A DNA stretch of 7,473 bases from Candidatus Bathyarchaeota archaeon (GTDB taxonomy: Archaea > Thermoproteota > Bathyarchaeia > TCS64): contig PBSW01000043.1 in NCBI GenBank assembly GCA_002726865.1, positions 1 through 7,473 on the forward strand, written 5' to 3'. Both the position numbers and the translations under genes were made by a program. Below are positions 1 through 5,441 of this stretch, piece by piece; positions within the stretch are counted from its first letter, which is position 1; every line of letters begins with the position of its first letter. A model generated the notes under the pieces. It was not told the origin of the DNA, made no database searches, and was given only the letters and a program-made list of their open reading frames with translations.

Positions 1-672
1 CTCGCGCGGCAAAGCGCGTCTGACCCATTTGCCAACGCATTCATCTATGTCGACAAAGAAGGAAATCGGTTTGTTGATGAGCTCAGCCTTGAGAATCATC
101 TCATGTGGTCAGCCTTTGTCTACTTCGACCCGGAAAAGCTGGAATTTCCACGTATTCCTTCTTACATAATCTTTGATGAATCTGTACGACAAGCTGGTCC
201 GATAGTACGAGATTATGTTGGAAACAACCGTCACATCTATTCTTGGAGCAAAGATAACACAGTAGAGATCTCCAAGAGCTGGATAGAATCCGCCCCAAGC
301 ATAGCAGAGCTAGCACAAAAAATTGGCATTGAACGGGAGCTGCTTACAAAGTCAGTAGAAGATTATAATGTTGGCTGTCATCAAAAAAATGACTTTTTCG
401 GAAGAGATGCCAGGAGTCTTGTAGCTATTGAAAAGCCGCCATTCTACGCGATCTCCACCTATCCTTGCTTGCTAAACACACAGGGTGGACCGCGACGTAA
501 CGCTGATAGCCAAATCCTTGACCCGTTCGGAAAACCCATACCAGGACTCTATGGTGCGGGTGAGCTTGGTTCTATCTGGGGCTCCATGTACCAGGCAGGC
601 GGAAATTTGGGAGAATGTCTAGCTTTTGGCAGAATAGCTGGAAAGAACGCAGCTCAAGAGCAGACAATCTAG
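1..672 (+). CDS. FAD-dependent oxidoreductase, fumarate reductase/ketosteroid dehydrogenase-like (3' part)
   Basis: The reading frame is open from the first base, so the gene starts upstream; 223 codons are visible, ending in TAG. The visible part is the C-terminal half of a FAD_binding_2-type flavoprotein. NTQGGPRRN (visible residues 159-167) corresponds to the conserved TxGG segment near the active site. IPGLYGAGELGS (about 180-191), followed by GGNLGECLAFGRIAG, is the C-terminal FAD-contacting signature of fumarate reductase, urocanate reductase and 3-ketosteroid dehydrogenase relatives. The section before it (about residues 35-150) is the substrate-capping domain. The N-terminal GxGxxG dinucleotide fold lies outside the window. 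Such enzymes oxidise or reduce a C=C bond beside a carbonyl or carboxylate. The substrate cannot be read here, because capping domains diverge widely. No haem-binding CxxCH is visible. It is probably cytoplasmic, but the N-terminus is unseen. Confidence 0.88.
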   Translation, partial: LARQSASDPFANAFIYVDKEGNRFVDELSLENHLMWSAFVYFDPEKLEFPRIPSYIIFDESVRQAGPIVRDYVGNNRHIYSWSKDNTVEISKSWIESAPSIAELAQKIGIERELLTKSVEDYNVGCHQKNDFFGRDARSLVAIEKPPFYAISTYPCLLNTQGGPRRNADSQILDPFGKPIPGLYGAGELGSIWGSMYQAGGNLGECLAFGRIAGKNAAQEQTI

Positions 673-706
673 AAACGCTTTCTGGTGCTATGTTATTTAG
701 CTCAAC

Positions 707-733
707 ATGTGCTACATAGAATCTTTAGCACAT
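707..733. repeat. 8-bp inverted repeat in the spacer downstream of the oxidoreductase
   Basis: ATGTGCTA at 707-714 is matched by its reverse complement TAGCACAT at 726-733, with an 11-nt loop. It begins 35 nt after the oxidoreductase stop codon, so it could form a 3'-end stem-loop. No T-run follows, so it is not a typical archaeal intrinsic terminator. An operator for an unknown regulator is the other option. Confidence 0.4.
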
Positions 734-817
734 AGTGGTAGTTGCGTTGGAATTACGCCTCAAAGTCCTGCGGGCGAACTAAGTTATCCAACTTTACAAA
801 CAATCTACCGCGGAATA

Positions 818-835
818 TTCTACTCCCAAGTAGAA
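818..835. repeat. Short hairpin upstream of the coiled-coil gene
   Basis: TTCTACT (818-824) and AGTAGAA (829-835) form a perfect 7-bp stem with the loop CCCA. It lies about 80 nt before the start at 917. It could be an operator or a minor RNA hairpin. Seven bp can arise by chance, so no function is claimed. Confidence 0.3.
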
Positions 836-882
836 GTGAACTATTCGATACATAGAGGACAGCTATGTTGCACTAACAGAGC

Positions 883-890
883 GAAATAAT
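883..890 (+). promoter_or_regulatory. Possible TATA box for the coiled-coil gene
   Basis: GAAATAAT is centred about 30 nt before the ATG at 917. In archaea this spacing would place transcription start at or just before the ATG, giving a nearly leaderless mRNA. That agrees with the absence of a Shine-Dalgarno sequence before 917. The match is weak. Confidence 0.25.
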
Positions 891-916
891 CATGACGAGA
901 CCACGATACTGATCAT

Positions 917-2239
917 ATGACAGATATCCCTAGAGAAATTCCTGCACGTAATTCTAGGAGATCCCTACAGATGAATCGCGGATTTGCGATTCTTTTGACT
1001 TGCCTTATTTTAGGAAGTGGCGTAGTGTGGATAGGTTCTGGCCACTTCGGCTTTAACCCCGATGTTAAGGCTCTTCCGGGCCAGGTTAGCGAAACTGAAG
1101 ACCTCAAGGCCGCTGACGAACGCAATGAAGAATTACAACAACAGAACGATCTGGCTGGATCCACCAACCCTGCCCTTCAAGACCTAACATTCCAAGAGAA
1201 CAACATAGCTGCTCTTGAGGAACAAGTAGACGAAGTAAGAAATCTCCTTAATGAGAGAGAAACTCAACTTAATGAGAGAGAAACTCAAGCCCAAGAATTA
1301 CAAAAGCAACTAGCCGGCAAGGACTCTATGATAGCCCAACTACTGGCAGAGAAGGAAGATCTGGAATCTCAGATCGCGAACATTCAACCCAAGCTAATCC
1401 AGACGAGTCAAGAGATGGACGAGTTAGATCTACAGATTATTCAGCTCAATAACAAAGTAGTTCAGCTGGAGGACGAACTCCTGCAGAATAATGGTGAAAA
1501 AGAAGAACTGGAAGCCCGCCTCAGTAAGACAGTTTCTCCCATTCAGGACCATGTACAACAAGGGCTAGATCTGCAACTCCAAGTTGATCAGCTTCAAGGC
1601 CAGTTAGATGCAGCGAATCTAGCGCTCTCTCAAATCAAGCAGGAGAGAGTTGCAAAAGAGATACTGCTGATTGATCTTCGCGATAAGCTTGACGCTGTAG
1701 AGGAAGAGAATCAAGATCGCATCGACGAGCTGGATCTAGAGATCATTACCTTAGTTTCTGAGCGCGATTCCCTCAGCTTTAAGCTCGAAGAGCTACAAGA
1801 GAATTTTGATGATCTGCAAACAAACTGGAATGCATGGGAGGAACATTCACAAGTTGCCCCACAAAGGCGAGCGGGATACGATTACATTGGTTTCACCCCA
1901 ACGCCCGGACAATATAGTGTAGCCCAAACTTCCTTCTTTGTCAGTTTCCCAGATGCAACAAACTGTCTTCTGGAGAGTTCGCTTCTAGCCACTTCATCCA
2001 TGAAACCTGCATTTGATGCGGGCCATACTGTAGTCCTGACGACTTGCTTTACAGAGACGGAACTTCAGCCGGGAGATATGATAGCGTACCAGCCTGAGTC
2101 CGGGGCCCCAATCCTCCATCAGATCATGGAGATCAGCTCTAATGGATTGAAAACAAAGGGAATTAGTAACAACGTGGAAGATTCAGCCTTGGTAGAAACG
2201 ACAGACATTCTCGGCATAGTAGTTGCAATCATATACTAG
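917..2239 (+). CDS. Membrane-anchored coiled-coil protein with C-terminal S26B signal-peptidase-like domain
   Basis: This is a 440-residue protein. A basic N-terminus is followed by one hydrophobic segment (about 21-40, FAILLTCLILGSGVVWIG) that should act as a signal anchor, placing the rest outside the cell. Residues about 60-310 are a Glu/Gln/Leu-rich coiled coil, including an exact doubled heptad LNERETQ (111-124). Residues about 335-440 resemble the catalytic domain of archaeal/ER-type signal peptidases. SSMKP carries the candidate nucleophile Ser361; ELQPGDMIAYQ matches the vGDvIvY strand; ILHQI carries the candidate base His401; KTKGISNN aligns with the usual TKGDNN, followed by Asp422; DILGIVV matches the closing strand. 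The first conserved Asp is Ile416 here. Spacings 361-401 and 416-422 agree with yeast Sec11 (44-83 and 103-109). Ordinary archaeal signal peptidases lack the long coil, so this is a divergent, perhaps specialised or inactive relative. The start could instead be the ATG at 971 (Met19), preceded by AGGAGATC. The same frame stays open past the TAG into the next gene. Confidence 0.8.
   Translation: MTDIPREIPARNSRRSLQMNRGFAILLTCLILGSGVVWIGSGHFGFNPDVKALPGQVSETEDLKAADERNEELQQQNDLAGSTNPALQDLTFQENNIAALEEQVDEVRNLLNERETQLNERETQAQELQKQLAGKDSMIAQLLAEKEDLESQIANIQPKLIQTSQEMDELDLQIIQLNNKVVQLEDELLQNNGEKEELEARLSKTVSPIQDHVQQGLDLQLQVDQLQGQLDAANLALSQIKQERVAKEILLIDLRDKLDAVEEENQDRIDELDLEIITLVSERDSLSFKLEELQENFDDLQTNWNAWEEHSQVAPQRRAGYDYIGFTPTPGQYSVAQTSFFVSFPDATNCLLESSLLATSSMKPAFDAGHTVVLTTCFTETELQPGDMIAYQPESGAPILHQIMEISSNGLKTKGISNNVEDSALVETTDILGIVVAIIY
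1247..1288 (+). repeat. Exact 21-bp tandem duplication inside the coiled coil
   Basis: Two identical 21-bp units, 1247-1267 and 1268-1288, each encode LNERETQ (residues 111-117 and 118-124). The unit is exactly one heptad, so the duplication keeps the coiled-coil register. Identity at every base, including synonymous positions, suggests a recent slippage or duplication. Confidence 0.95.
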
Positions 2240-2329
2240 ATCCGCACCAATATTTGTCGGACTGATTGGAACCGGCGCATCATTTATCGTGACTATGGTA
2301 CTGAAATTGCACCGAAGACTATCCTGAAA

Positions 2330-3394
2330 GTGAAGCGTGGAAAATGTCAACATGTGGAACCAATGAATATGCACAGCATACTAAATCCTCAAGAATGGTA
2401 TGACCTCAATAGATTCATTCTACAATTAAACGATTCAGAGCCTCCGGTTATCACTCTATACCTGCCATCCTATGAGATAGCTGCAGGATCCAAAATCCTG
2501 GACGAGGATACAGATATTCCGGGACTCGAGGACGTAAAGGGAACTATTGCACTCAAACTCAATAGGGCAAAGTATCACTCGGGCAGCATATGCGTCTTTG
2601 GTTGGTCTAAGAGAGGAGAAAGCATAGTTAAAGAAGCAAGGATATCAAAAGAGGTCCCACCTCTTTACCTAGTTCATCCCAAACCATACGTTAAGCTTCT
2701 GAAGGATATCCTGGAAATCGGATATCAGATAGTCGTAATCATCATGGATCACAAGAAGGCAAAGATCGAAGTCTATAACGGAAGCGAACTTATTGAGGAC
2801 ATAGTCGTAAGATCATATTTGAAGGGTAGACACAGCAAGGGCGGTTGGAGTCAGAAGAGGTTCCAACAGAATAGAGAACTGCAAATTGGATATTTCTTCA
2901 ACAAGGTAAACCAGCAACTCAACGGACTCAAAACAGACAGTATCGAACTCATTCTACTTGGAGGTAGAGGACTTGCCAAGAACAAATTCTTGGCAGGTAT
3001 GGAGAGTAGGCTTGTAGCGAGGACACGCGTTATCAGTGGAATTTCACCGGACACTTCGAAAGCGGAGATAACAAGACGAGTGATCTCCATCCTTGACAAG
3101 ATGAGGAAGATGAACGAGTTGAAATTGCTAGCTGGTTTGGCCAGCCCAGCCAAGCATGGTCTGGTCATAGCTAGAAACAAGGAGATAGAAAAGAAGATCA
3201 AGGAGGGAGCTGTAGAGAAACTCTTCCTTGCCGCTGATTACTATGCAACATCTCCGAAAGAGAATTCTCTAATTAAACGAATTATTGGCCTCGCAAAGAA
3301 GAAGGGATCAACAATCGAATTCATAACGGATGCCACTGCAAGACAAAGACTACATAAGTTCGGGAACCTAGTAGCACTCCTAAGATACAAGTAG
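2330..3394 (+). CDS. Archaeo-eukaryotic release factor 1-like protein (Vms1/VLRF1-like), GGW variant
   Basis: This is a 354-residue protein from the GTG at 2330. ATG codons at 2363 and 2369 are equally plausible starts, since no clear ribosome site separates them. Residues about 20-130 form an N-terminal alpha/beta region beginning with ITLYLPS, a strand typical of eRF1-family N-termini. Residues about 133-265 match the middle, peptidyl-tRNA hydrolase domain: strands VVIIMDHKKAKIEVYNG, then the catalytic loop GRHSKGGWSQKRFQQNRE (166-183), which aligns with the GGQSALRFARLR loop of eRF1. Trp173 stands where Gln is found in release factors. Residues about 275-354 match the eL30-like third domain: GAVEKLFLA, IIGLAKKKGSTIEFI, and the ending FGNLVALLRYK, which resembles the GGIAAILRY ending of aRF1. 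Relatives such as Vms1/ANKZF1 cleave peptidyl-tRNA on stalled ribosomes; a similar rescue role is inferred here. No NIKS stop-codon motif is seen, so it is not the cell's main aRF1. It lies 90 nt after the coiled-coil gene, in the same frame. Confidence 0.8.
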   Translation: MKRGKCQHVEPMNMHSILNPQEWYDLNRFILQLNDSEPPVITLYLPSYEIAAGSKILDEDTDIPGLEDVKGTIALKLNRAKYHSGSICVFGWSKRGESIVKEARISKEVPPLYLVHPKPYVKLLKDILEIGYQIVVIIMDHKKAKIEVYNGSELIEDIVVRSYLKGRHSKGGWSQKRFQQNRELQIGYFFNKVNQQLNGLKTDSIELILLGGRGLAKNKFLAGMESRLVARTRVISGISPDTSKAEITRRVISILDKMRKMNELKLLAGLASPAKHGLVIARNKEIEKKIKEGAVEKLFLAADYYATSPKENSLIKRIIGLAKKKGSTIEFITDATARQRLHKFGNLVALLRYK

Positions 3395-3605
3395 AGAAGA
3401 ACATATCAGTCAAACTAAACCCAAGCTTGCCTAGATGGTTGACTCGTATTGGGTTACCGTTCTCAGGACGATAGGTTATTCCCGTCAGAGATAAGAGAAA
3501 TTCATTATAGATCATTCATTAATTAATTCCCGAATCACCGGTTTCCTTTCATATCCGGAGATTTCTATTGGCTAAAGAGTTATTCTCATTCAAGAAAGAG
3601 AGCTG

Positions 3606-3652
3606 AAAAAAAAAGAGGAAAGGTACCGCTAGGCGTCCGTCAGGATGCCTAG
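3606..3652 (-). terminator. Hairpin plus T9 terminator of the minus-strand zinc-ribbon gene
   Basis: CTAGGCGTCC (3629-3638) and GGATGCCTAG (3643-3652) form a 10-bp stem with one G-T pair and a 4-nt loop. The stem includes the zinc-ribbon stop codon. Reading on the minus strand, 14 nt later there is a run of nine T (A run at 3606-3614 on the plus strand). T-runs terminate archaeal transcription, so orientation and position fit the minus-strand gene. The plus strand has only a weak T-rich patch near 3541-3548 that might end the release-factor-like transcript. Confidence 0.7.
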
Positions 3653-3795
3653 AGGACCGCTCCGCATTCTGAGTTGGTACAAATTAGGTCGAAGAATCTT
3701 TCGTTGTAGAAGTGCTTTCGCAATTCACTCTGACATTTGGGGCACTTCGCCTGTACCTCTTGAGGGTGTTTTCCCAGCAAATTTTGTAGTTGCAT
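3649..3795 (-). CDS. Small zinc-ribbon protein (48 residues)
   Basis: Read on the minus strand from the ATG at 3795 to the TAG at 3651-3649, this gives a 48-residue protein. A 17-residue N-terminal tail is followed by a compact zinc ribbon: CPKC (18-21), a 17-residue Arg/Phe-rich span, then CTNSEC (39-44) and GAVL at the end. The CX2C...CX4C layout resembles Ogr/Delta-type and other small DNA- or RNA-binding ribbons. Four correctly placed Cys are very unlikely by chance in so short a frame. Support from context: an AT-rich TATA-like box about 50 nt upstream, and a stem-loop plus T9 tract right at the stop codon. The frame has an upstream stop and no other ATG, so the start is fixed unless a non-ATG codon is used. 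AGGAG lies 17 nt before the ATG, too far for a normal ribosome site. Role unknown: a small regulator, or an accessory subunit. Confidence 0.62.
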   Translation of the reverse strand: MQLQNLLGKHPQEVQAKCPKCQSELRKHFYNERFFDLICTNSECGAVL

Positions 3796-3837
3796 TGTTT
3801 TTAATTCACACTCTCCTGAAGAAATATATGGTGAATA

Positions 3838-3850
3838 GAATATATAAATA
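3838..3850 (-). promoter_or_regulatory. TATA box of the zinc-ribbon gene
   Basis: On the minus strand the sequence reads TATTTATATATTC, centred about 50 nt upstream of the ATG at 3795. Archaeal spacing predicts transcription start near 3818-3820 and a leader of about 25 nt. Confidence 0.45.
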
Positions 3851-4041
3851 TTACAAGATAAGAATTATGAATATCAGTATATCTGTGTTTATGAATTCGT
3901 TAAGGACTCACACAGACTTGGAATATCAAATAATTATAGCTTAAAGAAAGTCAATGAACGGATCTATTTGGTTATACAATCATCGTAAGAGCAAAACCAT
4001 TTCATTAGATAGACATCCAGCTGTTCTACTAGAACGGGAAC

Positions 4042-4051
4042 AATTTTTATC
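4042..4051 (+). promoter_or_regulatory. Possible TATA box and BRE of the methyltransferase gene
   Basis: AATTTTTATC is preceded by the purine-rich GAACGGGAAC, which could serve as a BRE. Expected transcription start is near 4072-4076, leaving a leader of about 35 nt before the TTG at 4109 and just upstream of the tiny ORF at 4086. Confidence 0.4.
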
Positions 4052-4085
4052 ATCGAATGCACGTAAGGAAGCGACATAAACCCGG

Positions 4086-4112
4086 ATGCAGGGAGAAAAC
4101 CAGACACTTTGA
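4086..4112 (+). other. Eight-codon upstream ORF overlapping the methyltransferase start
   Basis: ATG at 4086 opens MQGENQTL and ends at TGA 4110-4112. That stop overlaps the TTG start at 4109-4111 (TTGA). If translated, terminating ribosomes would sit on the weak TTG start, allowing reinitiation coupling. GGGAG (4091-4095) lies inside it and may be the ribosome site for the TTG. It may be chance. Confidence 0.25.
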
Positions 4113-5047
4113 GAGTAGTAAAACCAAAAGATAGGTCGAAGCGAGGCAGGAAGAACCGTTACATCCCGAATCTAGCTGCCGCGCAATTTAAGCCCACTGA
4201 AGATTGGAGTGTCGAGAAAGCGAGACGTGAGTATCAGAAAGCTGTATTCAACAAAGGTGCGGACCGGATCGTTTTCCGCGATTGTGTAAAAGAAATGGGA
4301 AAGCTGCCAGAGGAGTCAGTCGACGTCATTATAGCTGACCCTCCTTTCGGCCTATCATTCACTGGGAAGGAATCAATGTACAACCGCGATGATAGATTTG
4401 TGAGAGATGGGTATCAAGAAATTGAAGGTGACTACGAAGAATTTTCACGTTCATGGATCCTACAGCTTCCACGGATCATGAAAGATACGGGTTCGGCGTG
4501 GATATTTAGCGGCTGGACCCACCTACGAGAAATTTTGAATGCGATAAACGAGAGTGGATTGATGCTAGTAAACCACATAATATGGAAATATCCATTCGGA
4601 GTTTTCACACGCAGGAAATTTGTAACTAGTCACTATCATGTACTCTTCCTTGTCAAGAGTTCGAAGTACTATTTCAACAGAATTGCTCACTACCCGTTAG
4701 ACATCTGGGAGATCAATCGCACCTACCGCAGAGGTGAAATGAAGAATGGTACCAAGTTGCCGGAAGAACTGATAGCAAGATGCATAGAGTTCACTTCTCG
4801 TCCAGGCTCCTTGATTTTAGATCCGTTCATGGGGAACGGGACTACTGCAGTGGCTGCCAAAGGTACCTTCCGCCATTATTTGGGCTTCGAGGTCAACAAG
4901 TCCATGGATGCAGTAATAGAGACAAACCTAGGACTCATCAAGTTAGGCGAGTTCTATGTTCCATATGGGGATCGGTCAGATGAGCTTGTAACTAGAGCAA
5001 GACAACGGTACGGCCTTGATCCCAAGAAATCAAGGATTGAGGTGTGA
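4109..5047 (+). CDS. Beta-class DNA methyltransferase (N6-adenine or N4-cytosine)
   Basis: This is a 312-residue SAM-dependent DNA amino-methyltransferase. Motif IV, ADPPFGLSF (76-84), comes before motif I, LDPFMGNGTTAVAAK (237-251). That circularly permuted order, with the target-recognition stretch between them (about 165-215), defines the beta class. Other elements: DRIVFRDCVKEM (52-63) before motif IV, as in many beta-class enzymes; HYHVLFLVKSS (176-186), matching the motif VIII strand; NGTKLPEEL (213-221) in place of the common motif X HPxxKP; and GFEVN (259-263) after motif I as the ribose-contacting acidic strand. DPPF is compatible with adenine-N6 or cytosine-N4 modification, and the target site cannot be read. 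The N-terminus is a basic tail. No restriction endonuclease or specificity subunit is next to it, so it looks solitary. The start is TTG, since no upstream in-frame ATG or GTG exists near it; GGGAG ends 13 nt before. Confidence 0.88.
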   Translation: MRVVKPKDRSKRGRKNRYIPNLAAAQFKPTEDWSVEKARREYQKAVFNKGADRIVFRDCVKEMGKLPEESVDVIIADPPFGLSFTGKESMYNRDDRFVRDGYQEIEGDYEEFSRSWILQLPRIMKDTGSAWIFSGWTHLREILNAINESGLMLVNHIIWKYPFGVFTRRKFVTSHYHVLFLVKSSKYYFNRIAHYPLDIWEINRTYRRGEMKNGTKLPEELIARCIEFTSRPGSLILDPFMGNGTTAVAAKGTFRHYLGFEVNKSMDAVIETNLGLIKLGEFYVPYGDRSDELVTRARQRYGLDPKKSRIEV

Positions 5048-5441
5048 AGGTAAAGATTCGTTATAGATCTTGTCGTATGAACGGAACGTTTGCTTGCCAG
5101 ATCTACTCTCGTTTTGTTACTAATCGGCGTTATTGTCAGCGCCACGCTAAGCTAAGGCATTACATCCAACTTCTATGCACAACAATTAATGGATACTCAT
5201 TCCAATATCTCGAAAATTCAAGTAGAGATCGTAGAGACGAATTTCAAACTTACTATCGATGCAGAAACCCAAAGAAAGTGACTCTCAAGCTAGACCAGTG
5301 CCTCTTAGCTGCGTACTACGGAATACGAAATATGCGCTTGTTCTGGTTAAGAAGTACTAGAATCACAGCTAATAAAATATATTCTGCTGAAACGTATCAC
5401 GAACAGAAAGATTTTACACATACTCTAGTCATGACAAATCT
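5048..5441. other. Spacer with possible remnants of a small secreted-protein gene
   Basis: No intact gene is convincing in these 394 nt. One frame from TTG 5090 reads MLARSTLVLLLIGVIVSATL, like a signal peptide, but meets TAA at 5153. The same frame stays open to TGA 5279, with an amphipathic strand-like stretch (VEIVETNFKLTIDAE, 5222-5266). The next frame then reads another protein-like stretch to TAG 5358-5360 (PVPLSCVLRNTKYALVLVKKY). This could be a decayed secreted-protein gene with one stop and one frameshift, or chance. Confidence 0.25.
5374..5383 (+). promoter_or_regulatory. TATA box of the M6 protease gene
   Basis: AAAATATATT is a strong archaeal TATA-like element. Transcription would start near 5405, giving a leader of about 37 nt to the ATG at 5442. 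No clear BRE and no Shine-Dalgarno sequence are seen before the ATG. Confidence 0.5.

Larger units (their letters stand above)
3796..4108. other. Divergent spacer between zinc-ribbon and methyltransferase genes
   Basis: This 313-nt AT-rich spacer has TATA-like elements at both ends, a weak inverted repeat (TCTGTGT 3882-3888 with ACACAGA 3910-3916, loop 21 nt), and a tiny ORF just before the methyltransferase. A 37-codon minus-strand frame (4077-3964) is open, but has no recognisable motif. No RNA gene is recognised. Confidence 0.5.

Noticed and set aside
707..889. 60-codon plus-strand frame
   Set aside because: It begins within an inverted repeat, has no domain-like pattern and no ribosome site; length is within chance.
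913..1167. 84-codon minus-strand frame
   Set aside because: Antisense shadow of the 5' part of the coiled-coil gene; no motif.
2851..3201. 116-codon minus-strand frame
   Set aside because: Antisense shadow of the release-factor-like gene, whose domains are clear on the plus strand.
3645..3944. 99-codon plus-strand frame
   Set aside because: It starts inside the terminator hairpin, lies antisense to the zinc-ribbon gene, and turns into low-complexity Ile/Tyr/Asn sequence over the AT-rich promoter zone.
3964..4077. 37-codon minus-strand frame from ATG 4077
   Set aside because: No motif, no promoter of its own clearly separate from the methyltransferase promoter, and short enough to be chance.
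3395..4108. tRNA, CRISPR or other structured RNA in the largest gap
   Set aside because: No T-arm (GGTTCGAATCC-like) with matching acceptor stem and no regularly spaced repeats were found; the one strong hairpin is explained as the zinc-ribbon terminator.
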